Source of the DNA: Acidimicrobiales bacterium
Lineage (GTDB): Bacteria; Actinomycetota; Acidimicrobiia; Acidimicrobiales; SZUA-35
DNA: 64,000 nucleotides
Assembly: GCA_041394265.1 (NCBI GenBank)
Contig: JAWKIO010000006.1
Coordinates: 434,001 to 498,000, forward strand
Reading direction: 5' to 3'
A model generated the notes under the pieces. It worked only from the letters and a program-made list of their open reading frames with translations. It ran no database searches and had not been told where the DNA came from. This document shows, one piece after another, positions 24,463 through 32,834 of the stretch. The translations under genes and the position numbers were made by a program. Numbering within the stretch: position 1 is the stretch's first letter; every line of letters begins with the position of its first letter.

Positions 24463-25452
24463 ATGTCACCTCACTCGAGTGTCGACCGTGTCGACCTCCG
24501 CTTTCCAAAACCTCGCACCGGTGTGGTTCCTCGCGCCGCACGACGGCTGCTGCTGCTCCTGCGCGTCATCGCGGCCGGGCTGGCCATCGTGCTCGGCACG
24601 CTCGTCGTGTTCGGCGCGTCGCCGGCCGATGCCCAGGTCGTCACCCCGCCGATCACCGCCCCGGATCTCCCCACCCCGCAGGCCGAACGCACCGCCGAGG
24701 ACACCGGACTCGGTGGCCTCCTCGATGACGGACTCTCCGGCAACGACGCCACTACCGACTCCACCGAGGACACGAGCAGCTCCAGCGATCTCGTGACGGT
24801 GACCGTGGGCGACGCCAACGCGGCTCCCAGCCAGTCGCTCATCCTCATCATCGGTCTCGGCATCCTGTCGCTGGCGCCGTCGCTCGTCATCATGCTGTCG
24901 AGCTTCACCCGGATCGTGATCGTGCTGTCGATGACCCGCAACGCGCTCGGCCTCCAGGGGGTGCCACCGAACCAGGTGATCACCGGGCTCGCCCTGTTCC
25001 TGAGCCTGTTCGTGATGGGGCCGACACTCGACCGCGTCAACAATGACGCCTTCCAACCGTTCATGGACGGCCAGATCCAACAGGGCGAGGCGCTCGACCG
25101 GGCGCAGGGTCCGATCCGCGAGTTCATGCTCGCCCAACAACCGACCGACGAGCTGACCATGATCCTCGACGCCCGGGGCGTGGATCAGCCCGAAACACCC
25201 GACGACATCTCGATGTCGTCGCTCATCCCTGCCTTCCTGCTCCACGAGCTCAAGGCGGCGTTCATCATCGGCATGGTCATCTTCATCCCGTTCGTGATCA
25301 TCGACCTGATCGTCTCGGCGACGCTGATGTCCCTCGGCATGATGATGCTGCCACCGGTGTTCGTCTCGCTGCCGTTCAAACTGATGCTGTTCATCATGGT
25401 CGGCGGCTGGTCGCTGGTCGTCCAGACCCTGCTCGAGAGCTTCAAGGTCTGA
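24463..25452 (+). CDS. fliP: Flagellar export gate protein FliP
   Basis: FliP forms the core of the export gate with FliQ and FliR. The 329-residue product has a signal peptide-like N-terminus (RRLLLLLRVIAAGLAIVLGTLVVFGASPADA), a 70-residue Asp/Thr-rich linker, and then the FliP core: ILSLAPSLVIMLSSFTRIVIVLSMTRNALGLQGVPPNQVITGLALFLSLFVMGP and IPAFLLHELKAAFIIGMVIFIPFVIIDLIVSATLMSLGMMMLPPVFVSLPFKLMLF, both diagnostic. The linker is longer than usual. It starts 21 bases after fliO. Confidence 0.97.
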   Translation: MSPHSSVDRVDLRFPKPRTGVVPRAARRLLLLLRVIAAGLAIVLGTLVVFGASPADAQVVTPPITAPDLPTPQAERTAEDTGLGGLLDDGLSGNDATTDSTEDTSSSSDLVTVTVGDANAAPSQSLILIIGLGILSLAPSLVIMLSSFTRIVIVLSMTRNALGLQGVPPNQVITGLALFLSLFVMGPTLDRVNNDAFQPFMDGQIQQGEALDRAQGPIREFMLAQQPTDELTMILDARGVDQPETPDDISMSSLIPAFLLHELKAAFIIGMVIFIPFVIIDLIVSATLMSLGMMMLPPVFVSLPFKLMLFIMVGGWSLVVQTLLESFKV

Positions 25453-25453
25453 C

Positions 25454-25720
25454 ATGGACCAAGCCGCGCTCCTCCAGATGCTGACCGACGCCATGTGGGT
25501 CGCCGCCAAGGTGTCCATGCCGATTCTGCTGACGTCGATCGTCGTCGGCGTCCTCGTGGGTCTCGTCCAGTCGATCACGCAGATCCAGGAGCAGACCCTC
25601 ACCTTCGTTCCGAAGTTCCTCGCGGTCGGCGTCGTGTTGATCGTGTCGGGGTCGTGGATGATGCAGATGCTCGTCGACTTCACCCGGGAGCTGATCGCCC
25701 GCATCCCGAGCTACCTCTAG
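25454..25720 (+). CDS. fliQ: Flagellar export gate protein FliQ
   Basis: An 88-residue protein with two membrane helices (AAKVSMPILLTSIVVGVLVGLVQSITQIQEQTLTFVPKFLAVGVVLIVSGSWMMQMLVDFTREL). This matches FliQ in size and in the VGLVQSITQIQEQTL.F.PK motif. It starts one base after the fliP stop. Confidence 0.97.
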   Translation: MDQAALLQMLTDAMWVAAKVSMPILLTSIVVGVLVGLVQSITQIQEQTLTFVPKFLAVGVVLIVSGSWMMQMLVDFTRELIARIPSYL

Positions 25721-25726
25721 GGCGTC

Positions 25727-26497
25727 GTGGACTTCTCGTTCGAACCCGGGGTCCTGGTGGCCTTCGTGATGATCACCACCCGACTGGTGACCGTGTTCAT
25801 CGTCGCTCCCCCATTCGCCGGAGCGCTGATGCCGAACCGGATGCGGATCGCCATTGCCGTCGCCCTGGGCTTTGCCATCGCTCCGGGCTCTGCGACCACC
25901 GCCGCCGGGGTCCTGCCCACCGATGTGCTCGGCCTGGTAGGCGCGGTGCTGTTCCAGGTGATCTGCGGCATCCTCCTCGGACTCACCATCCAGCTGCTCT
26001 TTGCCGCCGTGTCGAGCGCCGGTTCGATGATCGATATGGCGGCCGGCCTGTCGTCGGCCGCGCTGTACGACCCGACTACCCAGAGCCAGGCCGCCCCCGT
26101 CGGGCGGCTCTATCAGATGATCGGGATCACGATCCTGTTCGCCGTCAACGGGCACCTGCTGCTGATCAAGGGCGTGATCCGCAGCTACGAAGCGGCGCCC
26201 CTCACCGGCCTCCAGCTCGGCGAACTCGAACAGATGGTCACCGAAGGTGCCGGCCTGTTCTTCCTGGCCGCCGTCGAGATCGCGTTCCCGATCATGCTCA
26301 CGATGGCCCTCACCGAGATCGTGCTCGGCATCGCGTCCCGGGCTGCACCCAAACTCAACGTGCTGGTGATCGGCTTCGCGCTGAAGTCGCTCATCCTCCT
26401 CCTGATCCTCTCGCTCACGCTTCCTTTGGTGCTCAACGGCTCCCAGACCCTGTTCGAGCAGGGTCTGCGCTGGGGCAGCCAACTCATCGGGGGCTGA
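25727..26497 (+). CDS. fliR: Flagellar export gate protein FliR
   Basis: A 256-residue integral membrane protein with about six hydrophobic segments, starting at a GTG (25727) six bases after fliQ. FliR motifs include ITTRLVTVFIVAPPFAGALMPNRMRIAIAVALG, the SAGSMIDMAAGLSSAALYDPTTQSQAAPVGRLYQMI block and AAPKLNVLVIGFALKSLILLLIL. FliR completes the FliPQR pore. Good length and neighbours. Confidence 0.96.
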   Translation: MDFSFEPGVLVAFVMITTRLVTVFIVAPPFAGALMPNRMRIAIAVALGFAIAPGSATTAAGVLPTDVLGLVGAVLFQVICGILLGLTIQLLFAAVSSAGSMIDMAAGLSSAALYDPTTQSQAAPVGRLYQMIGITILFAVNGHLLLIKGVIRSYEAAPLTGLQLGELEQMVTEGAGLFFLAAVEIAFPIMLTMALTEIVLGIASRAAPKLNVLVIGFALKSLILLLILSLTLPLVLNGSQTLFEQGLRWGSQLIGG

Positions 26498-26500
26498 TCG

Positions 26501-27655
26501 ATGGCGGGAGCAGGCGGCGAGAAGACCGAGAAACCGACACCGAAACGGCTGCGGGAAGCCCGCAAGAAGGGTCAGATCCCGAAGTCGGTCGACCTCATCC
26601 AGTGGCTGGTCCTGCTGATGTCGACCTGGTTCATCCCCCCGCTGATTCGCAACCTCGGGATCTCGATGCGAGCCGAGACCACCACACTCATGCACGCGGC
26701 CGCCACGGGTGAGATGGGGCTCGTCACCGAGCGCCTCGACGACATTCTCTGGTTGATGACCCGGTCCCTCCTGCCGTTGTTCGGGCTGGTCTGTCTCACG
26801 ATCGTCGTCGGGCTCGGGCTCCAGGGCGGTGTGGTCCTCAGCACCGAGGGCATCAAGCCCAAGCCCGAGCGGATCTCGCCCAAAGCGGGCTTCAAACGAC
26901 TGTTCTCGAGCGAGCCGCTCGTCGACACCGTGAAGTCGATCGTGCGCCTCCTCGTCTTGGCCGTGCTGTCGGCCACCGTGCTGCGGTCGATTCTCGAGGA
27001 GCACCTCCTGCCGATTCCCGTCGCTCTCGATGCCGCGGCGCTCCGTCTCGGTGACCAGATGCTGTCACTCGTGCGCATGGTTGCCTTCGCCGGATTGCTC
27101 GTCGGTGGCGGCGACTACGCCTACCAGCGGTGGAAGATCGGCAAGCAGCTGAAGATGTCGAAGGAAGAGATCAAACAGGAGTACAAGCAAGCCGAAGGCG
27201 ACCCGCAGATGAAGGGCCGGCGACGTCAGGCCCACGCCAAGCTCACCCGGAACCAGATGCTGGCCGCGGTCGACGACGCCTCGGCAGTCGTGGTGAACCC
27301 GACCCACGTGGCCGTCGCCATCAAGTATCAGGAAGGCACCGGCGCACCACGAGTGGTGGCCAAGGGCGGCGACGAGCTCGCCATGCGCATCCGTGAGCGC
27401 GCCAAGGCCAAGGGCGTGCCGATCGTCGAGGCCCGCCCGCTCGCCCGGATCCTCCACGACCGGGTCGAGGTCGGCGAGACCATCCCGAACGAACTGTTCC
27501 GAGCCATCGCGATCGTGCTGGCGTTCGTCATGCGCAACCCCAACACCTCGTTCTCCGACACGATCCGCCGAGTGAAGATCCCGGCCTCGGCGATGCGCAT
27601 GCCCGACGAAGACCCAGTCGAGGCCCAGAAGCGCCGACGACGCCGAGCCGCCTGA
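26501..27655 (+). CDS. flhB: Flagellar export switch protein FlhB
   Basis: FlhB switches substrate specificity of the export gate. The 384-residue product has the basic start (GEKTEKPTPKRLREARKKGQIPKS), four membrane segments and a cytoplasmic domain with the self-cleavage motif NPTH at about 266-269 (VVVNPTHVAVAIKY). All features required for autocleavage are present. It starts three bases after fliR. This is the last gene before a 178-bp gap holding a repeat, a hairpin and an operator-like palindrome. Confidence 0.97.
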   Translation: MAGAGGEKTEKPTPKRLREARKKGQIPKSVDLIQWLVLLMSTWFIPPLIRNLGISMRAETTTLMHAAATGEMGLVTERLDDILWLMTRSLLPLFGLVCLTIVVGLGLQGGVVLSTEGIKPKPERISPKAGFKRLFSSEPLVDTVKSIVRLLVLAVLSATVLRSILEEHLLPIPVALDAAALRLGDQMLSLVRMVAFAGLLVGGGDYAYQRWKIGKQLKMSKEEIKQEYKQAEGDPQMKGRRRQAHAKLTRNQMLAAVDDASAVVVNPTHVAVAIKYQEGTGAPRVVAKGGDELAMRIRERAKAKGVPIVEARPLARILHDRVEVGETIPNELFRAIAIVLAFVMRNPNTSFSDTIRRVKIPASAMRMPDEDPVEAQKRRRRRAA

Positions 27656-27671
27656 GCCGGTGAACCCTCAC

Positions 27672-27717
27672 AACCTCCGGGGTAGCGCGCGCTGAGCGCA
27701 ACGCAGGTCCGGAGGTT
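27672..27717. repeat. Inner palindrome of the nested element, copy D (46 bp)
   Basis: AACCTCCGGGGTAGCGCGC ... GCAGGTCCGGAGGTT: the 46-bp inner part of the nested-palindrome family without the outer arms, lying 17 bases beyond flhB. It may be a decayed element or an independent unit, and could serve as a terminator. Confidence 0.75.
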
Positions 27718-27740
27718 GCGAGGTGGTGTGCTGAGAAATC

Positions 27741-27766
27741 CTCGCCGGCGGGCTCATACCGGCGAG
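27741..27766 (+). terminator. Hairpin between flhB and flhA
   Basis: CTCGCCGG and CCGGCGAG form an 8-bp stem with a 10-nt loop. Together with copy D just upstream it probably separates the fliM-flhB and flhA-csrA transcripts. No T-run follows. Confidence 0.45.
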
Positions 27767-27785
27767 CGAGCGGTCGACGCTGCGC

Positions 27786-27803
27786 GTTGACATTGATGTC
27801 AAC
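27786..27803. promoter_or_regulatory. Operator-like palindrome upstream of flhA
   Basis: GTTGACAT, a 2-bp spacer and ATGTCAAC form an 18-bp inverted repeat 37-54 bp before the flhA start, in a locally AT-richer stretch. It also contains a TTGACA -35-like hexamer, although no -10 at proper spacing is obvious. A dimeric regulator may bind here. Confidence 0.5.
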
Positions 27804-27839
27804 CAGGACCGCCATGGACGGCCGGCCCACGGGTTGTTC

Positions 27840-29909
27840 GTGAAATCTCGCAGTTCCGGCGGTGCATTCCTCTCCGCCATGATGATGGGCGTTGTTGCGC
27901 TGATGGTGATCCCGCTCCCGGGATTCATCCTCGACATGCTCATCTCGGTCAACATCGCCATCGGCGTCATGCTCCTGCTGGCCACGATGCTGACCTCGAA
28001 GGCGCTCGAACTGAGTGCCTTCCCCTCGTTGCTGCTGATGGCGACCCTGTTCCGGCTGGCGCTCAATGTCTCGTCGACCCGTCTGATCCTGACCACCGGT
28101 GAAGCCGGCGGAGTCATCACCGCCTTCGGCACCTTCGTGGTTGGCGGATCGGTCGTCGTCGGCCTCGTGGTCTTCATGATCCTCGTGGTCATCCAGTTCG
28201 TCGTGATCACCAACGGTGCGTCCCGCGTGGCCGAGGTGGGTGCCCGCTTCACGCTCGACGCCATGCCCGGCAAGCAGATGGCGATCGATGCCGACCTCGG
28301 CGCCGGTGTCATCGACGAGGAGACCGCCCGCAAGCGACGCAGCGAGATCACGTCCGAGGCCGACTTCTACGGCGCGATGGACGGTGCGTCGAAGTTCGTC
28401 AAGGGCGACGCCGTCGCCGGCGTGCTGATCACGCTCATCAACCTCATCGGCGGCCTCGTCATCGGCGTCGTGCAGATGGGGATGCCATTCGGCGACGCCG
28501 TCAAGAACTACTCGGCGCTGACCGTCGGCGACGGGCTCGTCTCCCAGATCCCGGCACTGTTGATCTCGATCGCCTCCGGCATCATCGTCACCCGGGCCTC
28601 GAACGACCAGGACCTCGGCTCCGACATCGGTTCGCAATTCCGCGGGCAGGCCACGGCATTCTTCTACGCCGGCATCGCCATCGTCGCCCTCGGCCTTGCG
28701 CCGGGACTCCCCAAGATCCCCTTCTTCGCCACGGGCGGTGCGCTCATTGCGCTCAGCCGACGCTTCGAGTCCGACGCCGAGACCGCAGCGCTGGCGGCTG
28801 GCGGCACAACCGCCGCCGTCGAGGAGGAGACACCGAACGAGGACGATCCTCGACAGATCGCCATGGACATCCGGCCCGAACCACTCGGTCTGGAGCTTGC
28901 GGTCGACATGGTCGACCTCGTCGACCCGACCATGGGCGGCGATCTCCTCGACCGGGTGCGGGCTCTCCGGCGCAAGATCGCCATGGAAATGGGCCTGATC
29001 ATCCCGCCGGTGCGCACCCGCGACAACATCGACCTCGGCTCGGGCGACTACCTCATCACCATGCACGGCGTGGAGCTCGCTCGTGGCAACGCCCCGCCGG
29101 GCCATGTGCTGGTCATCGCCGACCAGCTCGACCGATTGCCCGGGATCGAGACCACCGAACCCGTCTTCGGTCTGCCGGCGAAGTGGATCCGGTCGGAACA
29201 GCGAGCCCTCGCCGACGCGATCGACGGCACCGTGGTCGACCGGCCGTCGGTCATCGCCACCCACCTGGCCGAGATCGTCCGCCAGCACGCAGCCAAGCTT
29301 CTCAGCCGCCAGGAAGTCAAGGACCTGGTCGATCTGGTCCGCCAGTCCGACCCAGCGGTCGTCGACGAGCTCGCTGCCAACGACCTCACGATCGCCGAAG
29401 TCCAGCGAGTCCTCCAGGATCTCCTCGACGAACGTGTCCCCATTCGCGACATCGTGCGCATTCTCGACGTGCTCGGCGAACGGGCCCGACTCACACGGAA
29501 CCAGTTCGATCTCTCCGAGGCCGTCCGCACCGCGCTCGGCTCGTCGATCTCGGCGAGCAGCGCCACTCCGCAAGGCGTGCTCCCGGTCATCACCTTGGCC
29601 CCGCAGCTCGAGCAGGCCCTGCTCGGCAGCCTGCGTGAGGGCCCGAACGGCTACGAGTTCGTGCTGGCCCCAGACGAGATCGGACGGCTGGTCAACAACT
29701 TCCGCACGCAGATGCACGCCGCCGAACAGTCCGGGCTGATGCCCGTGATCCTCACCTCGAAACCCCTGCGTCGGCCCCTGCGTCGACTGCTCGCCCTGAC
29801 CGACCTCGACCCGACCGTGCTGGCCATCGACGAACTCGGCAGCCATCTCCGCATCGAAACCCTGGGAACCGTGAACCATGACAACACAGCAGCGCTACAC
29901 CGGGCCTGA
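27840..29909 (+). CDS. flhA: Flagellar export gate protein FlhA
   Basis: FlhA is the large export gate component: eight membrane helices and a cytoplasmic docking ring. The product is about 689 residues. Hallmarks are the PLPGFILDMLISVNIAIGVMLLLATM segment, the FHIPEP-family block (FPSLLLMATLFRLALNVSSTRLIL, EVGARFTLDAMPGKQMAIDADLGAGVIDEETARKRRSEITSEADFYGAMDGASKFVKGDAVAG) and the C-terminal domain (RVLQDLLDERVPIRDIVRILDVLGE). The start is a GTG at 27840 or a TTG at 27834; neither has a clear Shine-Dalgarno. The next gene starts inside its 3' end. Confidence 0.96.
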   Translation: MKSRSSGGAFLSAMMMGVVALMVIPLPGFILDMLISVNIAIGVMLLLATMLTSKALELSAFPSLLLMATLFRLALNVSSTRLILTTGEAGGVITAFGTFVVGGSVVVGLVVFMILVVIQFVVITNGASRVAEVGARFTLDAMPGKQMAIDADLGAGVIDEETARKRRSEITSEADFYGAMDGASKFVKGDAVAGVLITLINLIGGLVIGVVQMGMPFGDAVKNYSALTVGDGLVSQIPALLISIASGIIVTRASNDQDLGSDIGSQFRGQATAFFYAGIAIVALGLAPGLPKIPFFATGGALIALSRRFESDAETAALAAGGTTAAVEEETPNEDDPRQIAMDIRPEPLGLELAVDMVDLVDPTMGGDLLDRVRALRRKIAMEMGLIIPPVRTRDNIDLGSGDYLITMHGVELARGNAPPGHVLVIADQLDRLPGIETTEPVFGLPAKWIRSEQRALADAIDGTVVDRPSVIATHLAEIVRQHAAKLLSRQEVKDLVDLVRQSDPAVVDELAANDLTIAEVQRVLQDLLDERVPIRDIVRILDVLGERARLTRNQFDLSEAVRTALGSSISASSATPQGVLPVITLAPQLEQALLGSLREGPNGYEFVLAPDEIGRLVNNFRTQMHAAEQSGLMPVILTSKPLRRPLRRLLALTDLDPTVLAIDELGSHLRIETLGTVNHDNTAALHRA

Positions 29910-31302
29910 GCTGAGCGCCCTCCTTCGCGAGGTGCGCGCCGAACTCGGCGATCAGGCCACCATCCACGAAGCCAACCGGATTCGCACCGGTGGCATCGGC
30001 GGGTTCTTCCGCAAGGAAGGGTTCGAGGTGCTGGCTTCACCTCCGGCCTCGGGGCGTCGCAGCGAGAGCTCCAGTGCCGGGTTTGTCGGCCGTCCGCGGA
30101 CCAGTGGCGAGGGAGCGATCGCGATGGGCGCCGGCACCGGACACCTCGCGGTGAGCGAATCGCTCGAAGCCGACGAGGAACTGATCGCCAAGCTGACCGC
30201 GGCCATGGCGTCCGAGCAGGCCTGGATCGACGCCATCGGGGCGAGCGCCACGCTTCCTCCCCCGGTGATCGAGAAGCGGCCGGTGCGCCGGTTCGGACCC
30301 GAGGACCTTGCTCCCATCAGCGACGAACTCGATCGCATCGCACCGGCCACGACCCTGCTCGACGACCCACAGCCACAAGTGGGCTGGAGCCCCGAGGCTG
30401 CGACCCCTGGCCAGGCCCTCCTCGAGCGAGCCGACGCCGTCTCGGCACACGAGCGTGTCGGTCAACTGTTGGAAGGTGCACGCGGCTTGATCGATGACGC
30501 GACGATCAGCGACCGCACTCGCACCTTCCACCGTGCGGCGCAACCGCTTGCCGCCGAACGGCCGAAGCCGACGACCTCGACACTGCCGGTCACCCAGCCG
30601 ATTGCTCCGACGGTCAACCCGCCGGCTGCAGCGAATGCCAGCGAGTCGGCGACACCGCCGAAACGATCAACCGCCATGGTCAGCGAGACTGCCGCTACCG
30701 ACACCACGGACGACGCCACCGATTTCTGGGCCGACCTCGCCCGCCTCGAGACCATGCTTCCGATCCGCCCGACGACCCAGGCCAGCGTGCAACTGCTGGT
30801 CGGTCCGCTCGACCTCGCCCTCCCGCTCGCGACCCGCTTTGCGAGCGACGCATCGATCGAACTGTCGGTCTTCACCGAAGAGGTCGAACTCCCCGGACTC
30901 GAGGAGCACCAGCTGGCCGACAGCAGCCACGATCTCCATCGACGGTTGCTCGATCGCGCCGACACCGACGCTCGGGCCATCGGTGTCATCGAGGCCGACG
31001 ACGCCCGCCGCTCGCCGGGTGCCTCATTGGACACCATGCTGACGCCACGACTGCTCGCCATGATCGATCGGGTGTGCGATGCGGGCGCGGTACACCTCGT
31101 GCGACTCACCCTGCGCTCGTTGGGTCCCATCGACGAACTGCAGCAGCTGCTCGGCTCCTTCGCCGTTCCGTGCGCCATCGATCTCGGGACGGCACCGAGC
31201 GCGGCCGACCTCGACGCCGCCCTCGATGCCCAGCTCCCGATCATCTCGGTGGCCGGACGCCAGCTCACGCCGTCGCTCGCCATGGCGCTGAAGCAGCGCT
31301 GA
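29878..31302 (+). CDS. FlhF-like protein with degenerate SRP-GTPase domain
   Basis: A 474-residue protein in the flhF position. The first 50 residues (ELSALLREVRAELGDQATIHEANRIRTGGIGGFFRKEGFEVLA) match the FlhF N-terminus, and residues 50-280 are a long, disordered Ala/Pro/Thr-rich stretch. The last 170 residues resemble the NG domain only in outline: LLVGPLDLALPLATRFA stands where FlhF has the P-loop VGPTGVGKTTT, and the end (LPIISVAGRQLTPSLAMALKQR) mimics LPI.YIT.GQ.VP.D...A. The P-loop Lys/Thr and the DTAG motif are absent, so GTP binding is unlikely. In other bacteria FlhF sets flagellar number and site. The gene overlaps flhA by 32 bases. Confidence 0.72.
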   Translation: MTTQQRYTGPELSALLREVRAELGDQATIHEANRIRTGGIGGFFRKEGFEVLASPPASGRRSESSSAGFVGRPRTSGEGAIAMGAGTGHLAVSESLEADEELIAKLTAAMASEQAWIDAIGASATLPPPVIEKRPVRRFGPEDLAPISDELDRIAPATTLLDDPQPQVGWSPEAATPGQALLERADAVSAHERVGQLLEGARGLIDDATISDRTRTFHRAAQPLAAERPKPTTSTLPVTQPIAPTVNPPAAANASESATPPKRSTAMVSETAATDTTDDATDFWADLARLETMLPIRPTTQASVQLLVGPLDLALPLATRFASDASIELSVFTEEVELPGLEEHQLADSSHDLHRRLLDRADTDARAIGVIEADDARRSPGASLDTMLTPRLLAMIDRVCDAGAVHLVRLTLRSLGPIDELQQLLGSFAVPCAIDLGTAPSAADLDAALDAQLPIISVAGRQLTPSLAMALKQR

Positions 31303-31309
31303 GTCGACC

Positions 31310-31705
31310 ATGGCTGCCGACTCGTCCTCCGGACTGCCCGACGGCGCCGCCGAAGGCGTCGTCTCGACCAATCTTCGCCAGCGCGCCACGGCGATCCAGG
31401 TCATCGGCGCGCCCGAGGTCGACCGGTCGGCGCAGCGCCAGCAACGCCTCGGAGCCTCGCTCCTCCTGGCGTTGGCGCTCGGCTGGGATTCCCTGATGGT
31501 CGCCGCTAACTCGACCGGCCCATTCCATCTGGCCATCGGCCGGTTCCTGCTGATCTTCGCCGTCACGGTCGGGACGATCCGCGCCCTCGGCAACATGTAT
31601 GACCGGTACCTCGATGATGCCGACCTCCAGGACAAACTTGCCCGCGCCGCCCGCCACCGCGCCGACGCTTCGACAAACCTCGACACCGACCAACCCGCAA
31701 CCTGA
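31310..31705 (+). CDS. Unrecognised small membrane protein in the flagellar operon
   Basis: A 131-residue protein seven bases after the FlhF-like gene. A polar N-terminus of 45 residues is followed by two hydrophobic segments (GASLLLALALGWDSLMVAAN at about 48-67 and FHLAIGRFLLIFAVTVGTIRALG at about 73-95) and an Asp/Ala/Arg-rich tail. I do not recognise the family. It occupies the place usually held by flhG, the MinD-like ATPase that limits flagellar number, but has no ATPase motif. Position suggests a role in flagellar placement or stator/export function; that is inference. Confidence 0.7.
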   Translation: MAADSSSGLPDGAAEGVVSTNLRQRATAIQVIGAPEVDRSAQRQQRLGASLLLALALGWDSLMVAANSTGPFHLAIGRFLLIFAVTVGTIRALGNMYDRYLDDADLQDKLARAARHRADASTNLDTDQPAT

Positions 31706-31718
31706 GCTGACGAAGGAC

Positions 31719-31724
31719 TAGGGT
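31719..31724 (+). promoter_or_regulatory. -10 box for leaderless fliW transcript
   Basis: TAGGGT ends 7 nt before the fliW ATG, so the start of transcription should fall on or next to the start codon. The match to the actinobacterial -10 consensus TANNNT is the evidence; no good -35 is visible. Confidence 0.5.
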
Positions 31725-31731
31725 CACAGCG

Positions 31732-32163
31732 ATGCAGATCTCCTCCACCCGATTCGGCGACTTCGAGGTCCCCGACGACCGGGCCATCTCGATTCCCGAC
31801 GGTCTCCTCGGTCTTCCCGACTCCACGAACTACGTCGTGGTCGAGATCGACGACGAATCGCCGTACTTCTGGGTACAGAGCGCCGACCAGGCCGAGCTGG
31901 CGTTCCTTGCCACCACGCCGTGGCTGTTCTACCCCGACTACGAGTTCGAGATCGATGATGCCGTCCAGGCCGAGCTCGAGGTCGAGACCATCGAAGACGT
32001 CCAGGTCGTCGTACTGCTCACCGTCCACCGTGACGGCGACGACGTCACTGCCCTCACCGCCAACCTGCTCGGTCCGATCGTGGTGAACACCGAGTCGCGG
32101 ATCGGCAAGCAGCTCGTGCTGGACTCGTCCCCCTATTCCACCCAGGAAGCGCTGGTCTCGTAG
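31732..32163 (+). CDS. fliW: Flagellar assembly factor FliW
   Basis: FliW binds newly made flagellin or, when flagellin is exported, binds CsrA and releases it from flagellin mRNA. The 143-residue product has the family motifs FGDFEVPDDRAISIPDGLLGLPDSTNYVVV, FWVQSADQAELAFLATTPWLFYPDYEFEI and the end block VTALTANLLGPIVVNTESRIGKQLVL. It is directly followed by csrA with no gap. It may have its own promoter (leaderless), letting it and csrA be expressed apart from flhA. Confidence 0.96.
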   Translation: MQISSTRFGDFEVPDDRAISIPDGLLGLPDSTNYVVVEIDDESPYFWVQSADQAELAFLATTPWLFYPDYEFEIDDAVQAELEVETIEDVQVVVLLTVHRDGDDVTALTANLLGPIVVNTESRIGKQLVLDSSPYSTQEALVS

Positions 32164-32397
32164 ATGCTCGTCCTCAGCCGTCGCCAGAACCAGTCCATCG
32201 TCATCGGGTCCAACATCGTCGTACGCGTCATCGAGATCCGCGGCGACCACGTCCGTCTCGGTATCGAGGCCCCCCGGTCCATCACGGTGCACCGCGAAGA
32301 GGTGGCGCGCGAAATCGCCGCTGCCAACCTGGCGGCGGCCGCGAACACGGGCGCCGTCGACTTCGGCAAGCTGCCACTGCCCAAGCCTCGCAGCTGA
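32164..32397 (+). CDS. csrA: Translational regulator CsrA
   Basis: CsrA is a dimeric RNA-binding protein that represses translation at GGA motifs. The 77-residue product has the complete core: MLVLSRRQNQSIVIGSNIVVRVIEIRGDHVRLGIEAPRSITVHREEVAREI, with the RNA-binding Arg in the beta-5 region (VHREEV). The C-terminal 20 residues are an Ala/Asn-rich tail. Together with the FliW gene it overlaps and the GGA sites in the fliC leader, it forms a flagellin homeostasis switch. It ends the flagellar locus. Confidence 0.96.
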   Translation: MLVLSRRQNQSIVIGSNIVVRVIEIRGDHVRLGIEAPRSITVHREEVAREIAAANLAAAANTGAVDFGKLPLPKPRS

Positions 32398-32436
32398 CGT
32401 TCCCGCCCCTGGTCCGCCCTCGCGGGATCGGACCGA

Positions 32437-32799
32437 TCAGGTGGTGTGCGCTCGAAGCCGACCCAGGGTGTTGAGGCACACGGTGGCGATGCCGAGCATC
32501 GAGTCGGGATCGATCGGCCCGAAGCTACGAGAGTCGGTGCCGACATCGGCGTTGTCGCTCCTCACCACGAGCTGACCCGAGGGCAGGACCGAATCGAGCC
32601 GCTTCACGAGCACCGTGTCGCGCACCGGATCCGGGTGGGCGACCACCACGATGTCGCCGTACGATGGTCGGCCGGCAACGATCAGGAGATGGTCGCCGTC
32701 GCTCAGCGTCGGCTCCATCGAACGGCCCGTGACGCGAACTCGCCGCCGGTTCCCTCGGGCCCAGGCCACGAGTTCACCGACGGCGAAGACGGATCCCAT
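32437..32799 (-). CDS. sodX: Nickel superoxide dismutase maturation protease (S26-like)
   Basis: A 120-residue signal-peptidase-like protein with the Ser-Lys dyad: Ser27 in GRSMEPTLSDGDHLLI and Lys66 in DTVLVKRLDSV. The C-terminal half has the signal peptidase block SDNADVGTDSRSFGPID. Its place immediately downstream of sodN identifies it as the peptidase that trims the SodN propeptide so that His1 can ligate nickel. Start at 32799 is the last plausible ATG before the conserved region; no strong ribosome binding site. No N-terminal membrane helix of ordinary signal peptidase is seen, as expected for SodX. Confidence 0.88.
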   Translation of the reverse strand: MGSVFAVGELVAWARGNRRRVRVTGRSMEPTLSDGDHLLIVAGRPSYGDIVVVAHPDPVRDTVLVKRLDSVLPSGQLVVRSDNADVGTDSRSFGPIDPDSMLGIATVCLNTLGRLRAHTT

Positions 32800-32834
32800 T
32801 CGGACCGAGCGGGAGGTGACCGCTCGAACGATGA

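Noticed and set aside
27528..29879. 783-codon minus-strand reading frame
   Set aside because: Antisense shadow of flhA with charged, His/Asp/Gly-rich nonsense-like composition.
29878..31302. Functional FlhF GTPase
   Set aside because: The P-loop Lys/Thr and the DTAG motif are absent; it is recorded as FlhF-like only.
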